48,909 bases of DNA, taken from contig JACZTO010000015.1 of assembly GCA_022573655.1 (NCBI GenBank), forward strand, positions 1 through 48,909. Direction: 5' to 3'. Under the pieces are notes generated by a model. It was not told the DNA's origin and searched no databases. It saw only the letters and a list, made by a program, of their open reading frames with translations. Position numbers and translations under genes: made by a program. Shown piece by piece: positions 1 to 8,550 of the stretch. Source of the stretch: Pseudomonadota bacterium (lineage in GTDB: Bacteria > Pseudomonadota > Gammaproteobacteria > Steroidobacterales > Woeseiaceae). Position 1 is the stretch's first letter, and each line of letters opens with the position of its first letter.

Positions 1-888
1 AATTTCCTCAATGCGGGCGATACGGCTGGCCAGGCCGGTACCATTTGCGATTTGAATATTCAATCCGGGCCGCGCATTCATTTCCAGAATCAACGGACCG
101 AGATCACGATCGATCACCATGTCGACGCCGAGGTAGCCGAGCCCCGTCACGTCGTAACCTCGCGCTGCTGATTCCAGAATAAAATCCCATTGCGGAATCT
201 TGAGGCCCGCAACCAAAGCACCAGTGTCCGGATGTTCCGAGACCACCGTATCATCGAGCACACCTGTCAGCGTTTTCCCGCTACTGATATCCACGCCGGC
301 ACCGACCGCACCCAGATGGAGGTTTGCTTTGCCGTCCGATGCTCGCGTCGGCAAGCGCACCATGGCCATCGCCGGGTAACCGCGATACACCACCACGCGA
401 ATATCCGGCACGCCCTGATAGCTGACTTCGGAAAACGTTGGATCGAAACGCACACAGTATTCGATCAACGCTTTGTCGCGGTTGCCGCTCAGGCTGTACT
501 GACCGCCGACAATATTCGAAATGTGATGTCGTATTTCGTTTTCGGATATCAGCATGCCGTTGGCAAGTCGAAAACTGTCGCGCTTGTGTTTGCTGCGACC
601 GGTTACAACCAGGATACCGGCGCCGCCACTGCCCTGAGCAGGCTTGATCACGAAGCTTTCACGCTCACTGACGATGTCGGCAAACTTGCGCACTTTGGCA
701 TGATGCGCGATAACGCCGTAGAGATCCGGCACCGCCATGCCGGCATCCAGAGCAAGTTTCTTGGTGATCGTCTTGTCATCAACCCGCGGAAACAATCGCC
801 TGGGATTCAGGCGCAATATGAAGTCGGCGTTGCGCTCATTGAGGCCGAGCACACCGTTCCTACGCAGCTTTTTTGCGACGCCAAACAT
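1..888 (-). CDS. Alpha-L-glutamate ligase-like ATP-grasp protein (partial, 3' end outside window)
   Basis: About 296 residues are visible before the frame leaves the window at its left edge. The protein begins MFGVAKKLRRNGVLGLNERN. It carries an ATP-grasp core: a lysine and glycine-rich loop (FVIKPAQGSGGAGI, about residues 79-92) and a late metal-binding motif (LEMNARPGLNIQIAN, about 270-284). This matches the RimK-related E-ligase family, whose substrate is not known. The ATG overlaps the TGA of the upstream gene as ATGA, so the two are translationally coupled. In other Gammaproteobacteria this ligase travels with the inactive-transglutaminase membrane protein, as it does here. RimK relatives add amino acids to a carboxylate; the acceptor here is unknown. 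Confidence 0.9.
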   Translation of the reverse strand, partial: MFGVAKKLRRNGVLGLNERNADFILRLNPRRLFPRVDDKTITKKLALDAGMAVPDLYGVIAHHAKVRKFADIVSERESFVIKPAQGSGGAGILVVTGRSKHKRDSFRLANGMLISENEIRHHISNIVGGQYSLSGNRDKALIEYCVRFDPTFSEVSYQGVPDIRVVVYRGYPAMAMVRLPTRASDGKANLHLGAVGAGVDISSGKTLTGVLDDTVVSEHPDTGALVAGLKIPQWDFILESAARGYDVTGLGYLGVDMVIDRDLGPLILEMNARPGLNIQIANGTGLASRIARIEEI

Positions 889-2408
889 CAGTCCGCCGAC
901 AGTTCCTTGAATCGCCTGAGCTCTGTCAACCGGTACCCCGTGTAACGCCCGGCTAAGACGACGATGGCAAGAATGATGAGCAACATTTCAGGGAACGTGA
1001 ATATCAGATGCTCCAACCATGCCATTCCCATGAAGATATACGCAACGATAGCGACGAACAGACTGCCGAGTCCCTCACGCAGGGCAACCGCTGCCCCGCG
1101 CTCTTCCCAAACTACCGACATGCGCTCGATGGTCATCGCAATAATGACCATGGGAAACAGCGCGACCGACAAGCCCGTTTCCAGACCGAGTCGGTGCGAC
1201 ATCAGGCTGATGAAAAGCATCAGTGCAACAACAACGATCAGGACCGCGCTAAGCCTGGGCACCAGCAATAGTCGCAATCGATCCAGCATGAATCGAATCA
1301 TCAAGCCAAGGGCGACCAGCATGGTGAAAAGAATGACCCCCCAAAATAACTTGGTCTCGCGAAAGGCGAGCGCGATTAGAACCGGCATGAACGTGCCAAA
1401 CGCATCGATGCCAATGAATGTGCGCATGAATACCATGACCAGCGCACCAATGGGAATCATGAGCAACACGCTGTAAACCGCCTGGGTCTGGATCGGTAAA
1501 CTATAAAGAGACAAATCCAGTGCAATGGTGCCGCGCTTTGCTGCCTGTTTCTCGGCGATGGCCAACGCATCCACGTGGTTCTCCCGGATCGCAAATTCCA
1601 CGGCCACGTTGCTACCGCCTTCAACGTTGACAAGCGATTCATTGCCGCGCCACCAAACGAGAAAGCGCTTCGGCAGGGCTTGCTCGCCCGTCACCGGATT
1701 GAAATACAACCATTGATCGCCGTCATGAACCTCGAGCCAGGGAACCAGTTGAGCACTGCGTTGCCGGCCGGCAAGGTGAAAGCCACGAACCATGCGGGCG
1801 GGAATTCGCGCCGCAGCCAGCATCGTCGTCATGATCTCCAAAAAGCCCGCACCACTGTCAACGCCTGACAACAACAATTCGACATTCGGGTCGGGCGACG
1901 GATCGTTCATGCGCCGCAGCAACTCCGTGGTAAACGATGCCGGATCCGCTGAGTGGTCATACACATCGTCGACAAGAACATCGACGGCAGTCTTCATCGG
2001 TTCATTGATGACGGGCAGCGGTGGAAACGGCGGCGTGATATCCCACTGGTCGACAGAGTCGTCCTCGTAGACGGAAATACGGTAATAAATGGTCTGTTCG
2101 CCGTCGGCGCGACGAATGGCCCATTGTGCTTCACGACCACCGCTGCCGTAATTCAGACTAAAGCTATAGCCACGGGAAACGGAATTCTCATTGAGCATGC
2201 GAAAGCCGGGAGTCAGGGTTGGCACCTGCAGCTGGACTTTGATGGTTCCGGGACCGCTGTCAAAGCTCACTGCCGACTCAATCGTCCAAACAGGCGTTTC
2301 CCGGTCCTCGGTCAGGGGAAATCCGAGTACCTGCCATTTGTAGAAAAAGGCAGATAGGCCGATGGCCGCCAGCAATGCCGCCAGCAGGTATACATATCGT
2401 TGTTTCAT
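888..2408 (-). CDS. Seven-TM protein with inactive transglutaminase domain (UUP1 family)
   Basis: 506 residues. There is one N-terminal membrane anchor (about 7-25), then a soluble region of about 280 residues that looks like the inactive transglutaminase fold seen in this family, then a C-terminal block of about seven hydrophobic helices (about 310-500). The architecture matches the Transglut_i_TM plus 7TM_transglut pair. The protein probably sits in the inner membrane with the soluble domain in the periplasm. Its function is unknown. It starts 14 nt after the stop of the ubiI-like gene and ends in an ATGA overlap with the ATP-grasp ligase, so the three are probably one transcript. The putative ATP-dependent protease that often completes this cluster is not seen in the window. 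Confidence 0.88.
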   Translation of the reverse strand: MKQRYVYLLAALLAAIGLSAFFYKWQVLGFPLTEDRETPVWTIESAVSFDSGPGTIKVQLQVPTLTPGFRMLNENSVSRGYSFSLNYGSGGREAQWAIRRADGEQTIYYRISVYEDDSVDQWDITPPFPPLPVINEPMKTAVDVLVDDVYDHSADPASFTTELLRRMNDPSPDPNVELLLSGVDSGAGFLEIMTTMLAAARIPARMVRGFHLAGRQRSAQLVPWLEVHDGDQWLYFNPVTGEQALPKRFLVWWRGNESLVNVEGGSNVAVEFAIRENHVDALAIAEKQAAKRGTIALDLSLYSLPIQTQAVYSVLLMIPIGALVMVFMRTFIGIDAFGTFMPVLIALAFRETKLFWGVILFTMLVALGLMIRFMLDRLRLLLVPRLSAVLIVVVALMLFISLMSHRLGLETGLSVALFPMVIIAMTIERMSVVWEERGAAVALREGLGSLFVAIVAYIFMGMAWLEHLIFTFPEMLLIILAIVVLAGRYTGYRLTELRRFKELSAD

Positions 2409-2422
2409 CGTTTCCCCGGGGC

Positions 2423-3577
2423 CTAATTGACCCCTAGCGCGACCTTGACGGCGCGTTCTCTTATCGGGCCGCTGCGATTAAACAATCGCATGCCGGCCAT
2501 TCTTATTTCTCCTGCCAATTTGGAGTCTGTCGCAAACAGGCGGTTGAGGCCAGTCATGAGGTGCAACATTGTTAAATTGGCACCCTTGCGGGCGCGTTCG
2601 TAGCGACGCAAAACCGGCCTGTCACCGGGATGCAGCCCACGGCCAATCGCCTGATCGATAACCTGCGCAAGTTCAACGGCGTCCTGCAAGCCGAGATTCG
2701 CGCCCTGACCGGCCAACGGATGGATGGCATGTGCGGCGTCCCCAATTAGTGCAACACCGGCGCGTACCGTCTCATCGGCAGTTTGTGCGCACAGTGGAAA
2801 CGCAGCTTTTGGGCCGGCAACCTTCAGTTCGCCCAAAACAAAATCAGATGCCTCGGTCAGCAGTCGACCGATCTCGGCGTCGGACGCAGCGAGTGCTGCT
2901 TGCGCCTGCTCAGGGCCCGTGGACCAGACAACCGAAATGCGCCCGTCGGCGAGTGGCAACATACCGAGCGGCCCATCACGCAAGAATCGTTGCCAGGCAG
3001 TCTGGTTGTGGCCGTTTTCCGGAGTCAGGTGCGTGACAAACGCAGTCTGCTCATAGGGTCGTCGCTGGATACTGATACCGGCAAGCTCCCGAACCCGGGA
3101 TCGCACGCCGTCCGCTCCGACCACCAGGTCGGCGCCCGGCAACGCCTCAATAGTGCTGTCAAAACGCAAGACCACGTTGGTATCATCGAGCGCCATGAGC
3201 AAGGCATATTGCAGCAACACGTTTTCCACGATGAATCCCAATTGGGGCACAGCGAAATCCGCCGCATCGAATCTCAGTGCTGAGCCGCTTTCGGGACTGT
3301 CGTTTTCATCCCACACGCGCATGCTTTCGTACGCCGACAGCCGGGCAGCAACAACATGTGGCCATGCGCCCACAGAACTCAGGACATCCGCCGAGCCACT
3401 CGCGATAGCGGACACGCGCAACGCGACCGGATCCTTGACAGAAAAACTGGGCCGCGGAGCAGCCTCAATCAAAGTGATGTCCAGTGCATCTGCGTGGTCA
3501 CACTTACCAAGCAGTGTTGCGAGTGTAAGCCCCGTTACCCCTCCGCCAACGATGACGATTTCGAATCGACGTTTCAA
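2423..3577 (-). CDS. ubiI: UbiI/VisC-like FAD-dependent ubiquinone hydroxylase
   Basis: 384 residues of the UbiH/UbiF/VisC/COQ6 family. An N-terminal dinucleotide-binding fingerprint (IVIVGGGVTGLTLA) binds FAD. The second FAD motif is GDAAHAIHPLAGQGANLGLQ in the C-terminal third. The enzyme hydroxylates the ring of the ubiquinone precursor, most likely at C5 if orthologous to E. coli UbiI; the position is inferred from gene order only. The start is TTG, overlapping the ubiH stop as TTGA, which explains why no ATG is present nearby. The order ygfB-pepP-ubiH-ubiI is the same as in E. coli. UbiF- or UbiM-like specificity cannot be excluded. Confidence 0.85.
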   Translation of the reverse strand: MKRRFEIVIVGGGVTGLTLATLLGKCDHADALDITLIEAAPRPSFSVKDPVALRVSAIASGSADVLSSVGAWPHVVAARLSAYESMRVWDENDSPESGSALRFDAADFAVPQLGFIVENVLLQYALLMALDDTNVVLRFDSTIEALPGADLVVGADGVRSRVRELAGISIQRRPYEQTAFVTHLTPENGHNQTAWQRFLRDGPLGMLPLADGRISVVWSTGPEQAQAALAASDAEIGRLLTEASDFVLGELKVAGPKAAFPLCAQTADETVRAGVALIGDAAHAIHPLAGQGANLGLQDAVELAQVIDQAIGRGLHPGDRPVLRRYERARKGANLTMLHLMTGLNRLFATDSKLAGEIRMAGMRLFNRSGPIRERAVKVALGVN

Positions 3578-4824
3578 CGCAGCGGAACTCCGCGCGATAA
3601 TCGCGGCAGGCGGCCTGCCAAACCCATCGTGTGTTTTACAAACAACGAGCGCACACCCGGTATCAGATCGAAGCCGATCATGCCGATGTCGCGAAGAATG
3701 CGAATGGGAGCACGAGCACTGCCGAAAATACGTACCAGGCCATCGGTGAAAGTCACCAGTTTACTTTGATCAGAATGTCGCCATGTTGCATATCGCTGCA
3801 GTAGTTGCTCATCGCCTGCATCTACGGTGCCCGACGCGCCCAGCGCGTCGGCAACACAATCGCACAGCGCAGCAACATCGCGCATGCCAAGATTAAATCC
3901 CTGCGCGGAGACCGGGTGCAGGCCATGCGCCGAATTGCCAACCAGCACGCTGCGCGTCGCAGTAAGACGCACGGCCTTGCTCAGGACAAGCGGGTACGCG
4001 GCGCGTTTGCCCACACGAGAAAACTTGCCCAGCCGATAGCCGAACTCTGACTGAATCTCCGCAAGAAAATCCGCGTCATCAAGTGCGAGAACCCGCTGCG
4101 CATCATGTTCCGATACCGTCCATACAAATCCCGCACGGTCGTCCGCGATGGGCAGAATCGCTAACGGCCCTTGCGACGTAAATCGCTCAAAGGCACAGTT
4201 GTCGAGACTCTTCTCCGGCAACAGATTGCCAACAACTGCGTGCTGGCCGTACTCACTCGTTTGCGCAGAAATGCCCAGCATCGCACGCACCGTTGAGTTC
4301 GCCCCGTCGGCGGCGATGAGAAGACTGCATGACAGATTGCTGATCTTGCGGCTGTTGTCCGCCTTGACCATCGCGACAGCCGAGTCCGGTCCCAACTCGA
4401 CGCCAATGATGCGAGCAGGACACAAAATATCTATGCCATCGAGCCCAGCAAGTTTCGACTGCAATACAGAACCGAGCACTCGGTTGATAACGACGTAGCC
4501 CAATGCTTCGACGCCCTGCTGCTCGGCACTGATATGCGAAAAGCCGAAACGGCCTTTGTCGGAGACGTGAATGTTGTGAATGGGAGTCGCGGCCGCAATG
4601 ACGTCGGGCCACAATCCCATCGCCTCAAACATTCGTTGCGTGCTACGTGACAAGGCCGTAGACCGATCATCAAAACTCGGTTGCTCGCCACTCTTTCTGG
4701 CGATGGCCTCGACCACGGCAATGCGCAGTCCCAATGGCGCAAGTGCAAGTGCCATGCTGGCCCCGATCATGCCGCCGCCGGCGATGATGATGTCGTAACG
4801 ATCGGTTTTTGCGGTGCTGCTCAT
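3574..4824 (-). CDS. ubiH: UbiH-like 2-octaprenyl-6-methoxyphenol hydroxylase
   Basis: 416 residues. The N-terminus has the FAD-binding motif IIIAGGGMIGASMALALA, and the C-terminal FAD motif is GNSAHGLHPVSAQGFNLGMR. UbiH hydroxylates C1 of the ubiquinone ring in an oxygen-dependent reaction at the inner membrane. The gene lies between pepP and the ubiI-like gene, overlapping the first as ATGA and the second as TTGA. Assignment to UbiH rather than UbiI rests on gene order and on its being the first of the pair, because the two families share all visible motifs. The length fits the family (about 390-420 residues). Confidence 0.85.
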   Translation of the reverse strand: MSSTAKTDRYDIIIAGGGMIGASMALALAPLGLRIAVVEAIARKSGEQPSFDDRSTALSRSTQRMFEAMGLWPDVIAAATPIHNIHVSDKGRFGFSHISAEQQGVEALGYVVINRVLGSVLQSKLAGLDGIDILCPARIIGVELGPDSAVAMVKADNSRKISNLSCSLLIAADGANSTVRAMLGISAQTSEYGQHAVVGNLLPEKSLDNCAFERFTSQGPLAILPIADDRAGFVWTVSEHDAQRVLALDDADFLAEIQSEFGYRLGKFSRVGKRAAYPLVLSKAVRLTATRSVLVGNSAHGLHPVSAQGFNLGMRDVAALCDCVADALGASGTVDAGDEQLLQRYATWRHSDQSKLVTFTDGLVRIFGSARAPIRILRDIGMIGFDLIPGVRSLFVKHTMGLAGRLPRLSRGVPLR

Positions 4825-6125
4825 GCGCTATGCATCAACGCCTCGATTTCGTCAGGGTCGCTCGCCAGGCCCTTGCTCAATACATCCGGACCCTTGCCGG
4901 TCACAACGACATCGTCTTCAATGCGAATGCCAATATTGCGGAATCGCTTCGGAATCTTGCGACTGTTCGAGAGGTAAATGCCAGGCTCGACGGTGGTCAC
5001 CATGCCAGCCTCAAGCACGCGCCACTCGTCGCCAACCTTGTAGTCGCCAACATCGTGGACATCCATTCCGATCCAGTGGCCGGTGCGGTGCATGAAAAAC
5101 TGCCGGTACGCGCCGTCGCGAATGAGCCTGGGCAGCGAACCGTTCAGCAAGCCAAGCTTTCGCAAGCCCCTGGTAATGGCCTTGACTGCCGCATCGTGCG
5201 GTTCATTCCAGTGATTACCAACGGCCGTTTTTTCGATCGCTGCGCGCTGCGCGTCCAGAACGACTTCGTACACGGCGCGTTGCTCCGGATTGAAACGACC
5301 GTTCACGGGAAAGGTTCGCGTAATGTCTGACGCGTAATAGTCAAGCTCGCAGCCGGCATCGACTAACAACAAGTCGCCGTCTTTCAGCACTGCGTTATTC
5401 TCGATGTAGTGCAGGATGCAAGCATTTGCGCCGCCGCCGACGATAGGGCTATACGATGCACAGGCATCGCTACGGCGAAATTCGTGATCAAACTCCGCCT
5501 CGACTTCGTACTCGAACATGCCGGGACGCGTCGCTCGCATCGCTCTCTGATGCGCTTTCACCGCGACTTTCGCCGACCTGCGCATCGCGGCTATTTCGGC
5601 ACGACTCTTATACAGGCGCATGTCGTGCAAAATATGATCGAGTGCAACAAATTCCTGCGGCGAATGCACGCCCCGTGACAATTTTGAGCGCAGCGAATTC
5701 ACCCACTCCGCGATACGCAAGTCGAATTCGGGATACAAGCCCATCGTGTAGTAAACACGGGAGCACGACTCCATGATGCCGGGCAGAATATCGTCGAGAT
5801 CCTCGATCGGAAAAGCGTCATCCGCAGCGTATGTGTTTACGGCTCCATCCTGGCCTGCGCGCATCCCATCCCAGAGTTCTCTCTTCGGATCTCGCTCACG
5901 ACAAAACAGCAGGTACTCACCATTGTCGCGACCCGGCACCAACACGGCGACCGCCTCCGGTTCGGCGAATCCGGTCAGGTAGTAAAAATCGCTGTCCTGG
6001 CGATAACGATACTCCACGTCCCTGCTGCGCGTGCGCACGGGCGCAGAAGGCAGAATAACGATGCCACCCGAGCCGACCATGCGCATAAGTTGTTTGCGCC
6101 GTTTTTCGAATTCTTTGCTATTCAT
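4821..6125 (-). CDS. pepP: Xaa-Pro aminopeptidase PepP
   Basis: 434 residues, close to E. coli PepP (441). The N-terminal half is the aminopeptidase P N-domain. The C-terminal half is a pita-bread metallopeptidase with the expected metal ligands: Asp in LLVDAGCELDYYASDITRTF, His in HRTGHWIGMD, Glu in TTVEPGIYL, and Glu in GIRIEDDVVV. It removes N-terminal residues that precede proline in the cytoplasm and uses two Mn ions in known members. The gene overlaps ygfB upstream and ubiH downstream by 4 nt each (ATGA), which suggests tight translational coupling across the operon. Confidence 0.95.
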   Translation of the reverse strand: MNSKEFEKRRKQLMRMVGSGGIVILPSAPVRTRSRDVEYRYRQDSDFYYLTGFAEPEAVAVLVPGRDNGEYLLFCRERDPKRELWDGMRAGQDGAVNTYAADDAFPIEDLDDILPGIMESCSRVYYTMGLYPEFDLRIAEWVNSLRSKLSRGVHSPQEFVALDHILHDMRLYKSRAEIAAMRRSAKVAVKAHQRAMRATRPGMFEYEVEAEFDHEFRRSDACASYSPIVGGGANACILHYIENNAVLKDGDLLLVDAGCELDYYASDITRTFPVNGRFNPEQRAVYEVVLDAQRAAIEKTAVGNHWNEPHDAAVKAITRGLRKLGLLNGSLPRLIRDGAYRQFFMHRTGHWIGMDVHDVGDYKVGDEWRVLEAGMVTTVEPGIYLSNSRKIPKRFRNIGIRIEDDVVVTGKGPDVLSKGLASDPDEIEALMHSA

Positions 6126-6712
6126 TCGCTTCCACTTGTGTTGTTTCCGCCAGGCGCGTTTGCGCTGTGACGAATCTCTGTCAGTTCTTCGTAACTAAGT
6201 TGCGCCGCAACGCGGACGTATTCCACCAGCTCAAAGTACGCGACGTCGTTGGCTTCAGCATCGCTATCCGCACCAGGACCTGCGCGGGTGAGTTGCAGCA
6301 TATCCTTGATGACATCCGCCAGGGGCTCAGCGGACAGTCGCTCTTTGAGCGCTGCGCCATGCGTTGCGGAAACGAGGCCATGCAGGAACCCTTCGCACCA
6401 GTGAGCAAGTGCCGCTGTGCGCAAATCTACGTCGTCGTCGTGAGGCAACAATGGTGCAAATTCCGACAAGCGCTCCGACAGCTGCCGATGGGTCGATTGA
6501 AACAAAATATCGAGCAGTTCCCCGCATTCGCGTCGCGTGGCGCTGGGCGCGTCGCTGTTCTCCAGAACCTGTAGCATCCAGTCAGGCCCCGCTGGCACCC
6601 CCGCAACCGCCAGGCGACCCGTGAGCAGACCGTGAGATTGCGCAGCATCCCAATTCGAATGACAGCGTTTGAGGGCATCTTCGAGGATATCGTACTCGAC
6701 ATTCTCGTCCAT
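6122..6712 (-). CDS. ygfB: YgfB/UPF0149 family protein
   Basis: 196 residues, acidic and mostly helical, matching the UPF0149 (YecA/YgfB) family by sequence feel and by position directly upstream of pepP. It lacks the C-terminal SEC-type metal-binding tail found in YecA. The molecular role in this organism is not established; a Pseudomonas homologue has been tied to control of ampicillin resistance gene expression. It is the first gene of the minus-strand ubiquinone operon and diverges from the TIGR02449-zapA genes across a 127-bp gap that must contain its promoter. Confidence 0.85.
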   Translation of the reverse strand: MDENVEYDILEDALKRCHSNWDAAQSHGLLTGRLAVAGVPAGPDWMLQVLENSDAPSATRRECGELLDILFQSTHRQLSERLSEFAPLLPHDDDVDLRTAALAHWCEGFLHGLVSATHGAALKERLSAEPLADVIKDMLQLTRAGPGADSDAEANDVAYFELVEYVRVAAQLSYEELTEIRHSANAPGGNNTSGSE

Positions 6713-6804
6713 CGGGCGCCAACCTTGTCAATTCTTCCAAACCCTTATGATCCCACGGACCGTCCTTTCAGGCCACGTTCGTGTACGTCTGATAAATCTG
6801 ATAA

Positions 6805-6833
6805 TTGATTCTCGCAATAGGGCTGACTATATT
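6805..6833 (+). promoter_or_regulatory. Predicted sigma-70 promoter for TIGR02449-zapA
   Basis: TTGATT at 6805-6810, a 17-bp spacer, and TATATT at 6828-6833. The expected transcription start falls about seven bases after the -10 box, which is the A of the ATG at 6840. The message would therefore have little or no leader. Prediction from sequence only. Confidence 0.55.
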
Positions 6834-6839
6834 GCGCAT

Positions 6840-7070
6840 ATGGGTGAGAACCTCAATTCGAAATTCGAACATGAACTAAAGCGGCTTGAGAAGCGTGTTG
6901 ACGCTCTCGTCCAGGTCTGTGACCGATTGCAGGACGAAAATCGATCCTTGAAACAACGCCAGGATGTCCTGACATTTGAGCGTGCTAATCTGTTGCAAAA
7001 AAATGAACAGGTGCGCGCGCGAGTCGAGGCGATGATTGGCCGACTGAAAGCTATGGAGCAGGGCTCCTGA
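6840..7070 (+). CDS. TIGR02449 family small coiled-coil protein
   Basis: 76 residues, MGENLNSKFEHELKRLEKRV onwards, almost entirely heptad-like with many charged residues, so a coiled coil. It matches the short gammaproteobacterial family TIGR02449, which lies beside zapA. A link to cell division like ZapB is plausible from this position but unproven. The open frame extends further upstream, but the ATG at 6840 is chosen because it gives the family length and sits where a good promoter would start transcription. No clear Shine-Dalgarno precedes it. A stem-loop covers its stop codon. Confidence 0.8.
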   Translation: MGENLNSKFEHELKRLEKRVDALVQVCDRLQDENRSLKQRQDVLTFERANLLQKNEQVRARVEAMIGRLKAMEQGS

Positions 7071-7082
7071 CAAGTCAGGAGC
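7063..7082 (+). other. Stem-loop between TIGR02449 gene and zapA
   Basis: An 8-bp perfect inverted repeat (GCTCCTGA, loop CAAG, TCAGGAGC) covers the stop codon of the small coiled-coil gene. No T-run follows, so it is not a standard terminator. It may stabilise or separate the two messages. Confidence 0.45.
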
Positions 7083-7118
7083 ATGGCCCTCTACACAAAG
7101 GCATATGGAGTAAGCTGA

Positions 7119-7433
7119 ATGACCGATCAACATGCCCATGTAAGCGTCAGAATTCTGGACAAGGAGTACCAGGTCGCGTGTCCCGCCGATGAGCGTACCG
7201 ACCTGCTCGATTCCGCCGAAGTACTCAATGCCAGGATGCGCGAAATTCGTGATGGCGGCAATATTGTTGGCCTGGACCGCATCGCTGTAATGGCAGCACT
7301 GAACATGGCTAATGACTTGATCCATGCGCAAGCTCGTGACCAGGCACTGGATGGCGATTTTAGCGAGCGCCTCAAACTTATTTCCGATCGCGTTGATAAC
7401 GTATTGAGCGATACGCGACAACTCGATCTTTAG
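7119..7433 (+). CDS. zapA: Cell division protein ZapA
   Basis: 104 residues, with an N-terminal small alpha/beta domain (VSVRILDKEYQVACP) and a C-terminal coiled coil, as in the ZapA family. ZapA binds FtsZ in the cytoplasm and bundles its filaments at the division site. A GGAG at 7107-7110 is placed 8 nt before the ATG. The gene is followed immediately by the 6S RNA and then fau, the same order as in E. coli and Pseudomonas, which makes the identification secure. Confidence 0.93.
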   Translation: MTDQHAHVSVRILDKEYQVACPADERTDLLDSAEVLNARMREIRDGGNIVGLDRIAVMAALNMANDLIHAQARDQALDGDFSERLKLISDRVDNVLSDTRQLDL

Positions 7434-7440
7434 AAGTGAA

Positions 7441-7446
7441 TATAAA
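7441..7446 (+). promoter_or_regulatory. -10 box of 6S RNA promoter
   Basis: TATAAA lies just after the zapA stop and about 8-12 nt before the predicted 5' end of the 6S RNA. No good -35 element is seen 17 bp upstream. Transcription may also read in from zapA, with processing. Confidence 0.45.
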
Positions 7447-7452
7447 ATTCGA

Positions 7453-7650
7453 TTTGGCGTCTCCTGCGGTGTTCGAAACCGACCTGGATACCTTTCGACC
7501 CTAACTTTTTACCTCGGGGTCGTGGTCTGTTGGCAGCATTTGAGCAGGGCCGTCTCGACGGCAAGCCTGTTGCGGCCACGGCTGACCCCACCTGATGCTC
7601 CGGTTCGAGAGCGACGGTCCGTAGCGGCACAAGCGGGAGGCGCCTTCCTA
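7453..7650 (+). ncRNA. ssrS: 6S RNA
   Basis: The region between zapA and fau is the conserved site of 6S RNA. A closing stem is formed by GGCGTCTCC near 7456-7464 and GGAGGCGCC near 7636-7644. It is followed inward by TGCGGTGTTCG, a typical 5' signature of gammaproteobacterial 6S RNA. The total of about 190-200 nt fits the family. 6S RNA binds the sigma-70 RNA polymerase holoenzyme as a promoter mimic and dampens transcription in stationary phase. The exact ends are approximate. Confidence 0.87.
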
Positions 7651-7673
7651 AAATTGGTGCGCGAGAAAAATGC

Positions 7674-8228
7674 GTGAGAAAATTGCGTGAAAAATCACTG
7701 CGCGCCAGGCGAGGTTTAGGCGCCGAAAGTCGCGCCGCAGCATCAACAATTATCTGCGATCGCGTGACCAACTCACGAGAGTTTCGATCGGCAACGAACA
7801 TCGCTTGCTACATCCCATTGCAGGATGAAGTCGACACTCGACCGATCATTGCGCGCGCATGGCGCGCAAATAAGCGCATTTTCGTTCCCGTCACGCTGCA
7901 TTCCGGCGAAATGTTTTTTCGTGAAATTCGAACGGATACCACGTTACTGCGAAATCGAATGTCTATTTGGGAACCTGCTACGGGTGAAATCGTAGCGCCA
8001 CGTTTTCTGCAACTCGTTGTCACTCCGACCGTAGCATTCGATCGCGATTGCAATCGAATCGGCATGGGTGGTGGCTACTACGATCGTTGTTTTGCGTTCT
8101 TGCGACATCGAAAATACTGGCTCAAACCGAAACTGATGGGTGTCGCTTTCAAATGCCAGGAAGTCGAGAAAATATCGCCAAACGCTTGGGATATACGGCT
8201 TTATCGCATTATTACCGAAGCAGAATAG
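7674..8228 (+). CDS. fau: 5-formyltetrahydrofolate cyclo-ligase
   Basis: 184 residues of the 5-FTHF cyclo-ligase family, which converts 5-formyl-THF to 5,10-methenyl-THF with ATP. The N-terminal basic segment (MRKLREKSLRARRGL) and the C-terminal glycine-rich motif RIGMGGGYYDR are characteristic. The start is GTG at 7674; the ATG at 7670 is in another frame and stops after six codons. The position after 6S RNA is conserved in the class, where fau is often co-transcribed with the small RNA. Confidence 0.93.
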   Translation: MRKLREKSLRARRGLGAESRAAASTIICDRVTNSREFRSATNIACYIPLQDEVDTRPIIARAWRANKRIFVPVTLHSGEMFFREIRTDTTLLRNRMSIWEPATGEIVAPRFLQLVVTPTVAFDRDCNRIGMGGGYYDRCFAFLRHRKYWLKPKLMGVAFKCQEVEKISPNAWDIRLYRIITEAE

Positions 8229-8488
8229 CACCCGTTTTGCGACGAAAAATCATTGTCGCTCGATTGCGACAGCATGCTGCCCGACACTGGCAGCCAAGTA
8301 ATGCGCACTTAGAATGTTCTGCCGAAATCAGACCAACATCTCATCATTGCGAACGCCCGGGCGCCCGGTAAATGACGATTTGTTTTGTTGCTACGATCCA
8401 TTTCCCGGACGGATATTATTTTTCTCTTTTTTAAATTGCGATTGACGCAACTCCCCGACGTTTTTTCTGGCGCTTGCACACCGCCTAC
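8229..8488. other. Non-coding gap between fau and the lysine-rich gene
   Basis: No convincing gene, RNA or terminator is visible. The stretch is mixed in composition, with a GC-rich patch near 8351-8365 and an AT-rich, T-rich part from about 8410. The last part leads into the promoter of the next gene. Confidence 0.5.
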
Positions 8489-8518
8489 TTGCTGGTCTTT
8501 TTGCCCTTGTTGTATATA
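8489..8518 (+). promoter_or_regulatory. Predicted promoter of the lysine-rich protein
   Basis: TTGCTG at 8489-8494, an 18-bp spacer, and TATATA at 8513-8518, within TGTATATACT, which also resembles an extended -10. A GGAG at 8541-8544 serves as ribosome binding site for the ATG at 8551. Confidence 0.45.
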
Positions 8519-8550
8519 CTCAGCTCCGGGTACCCGACACGGAGAAAAGT

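Noticed and set aside
190-945. A 251-codon plus-strand open frame
   Set aside because: It lies antisense to the ATP-grasp ligase, whose protein motifs are clear on the minus strand. Its own translation has no recognisable features.
7670-7690. A six-codon upstream reading frame overlapping the fau start
   Set aside because: ATG at 7670 opens a frame ending at TGA 7688-7690. It is too short and has no other sign of being a leader peptide.
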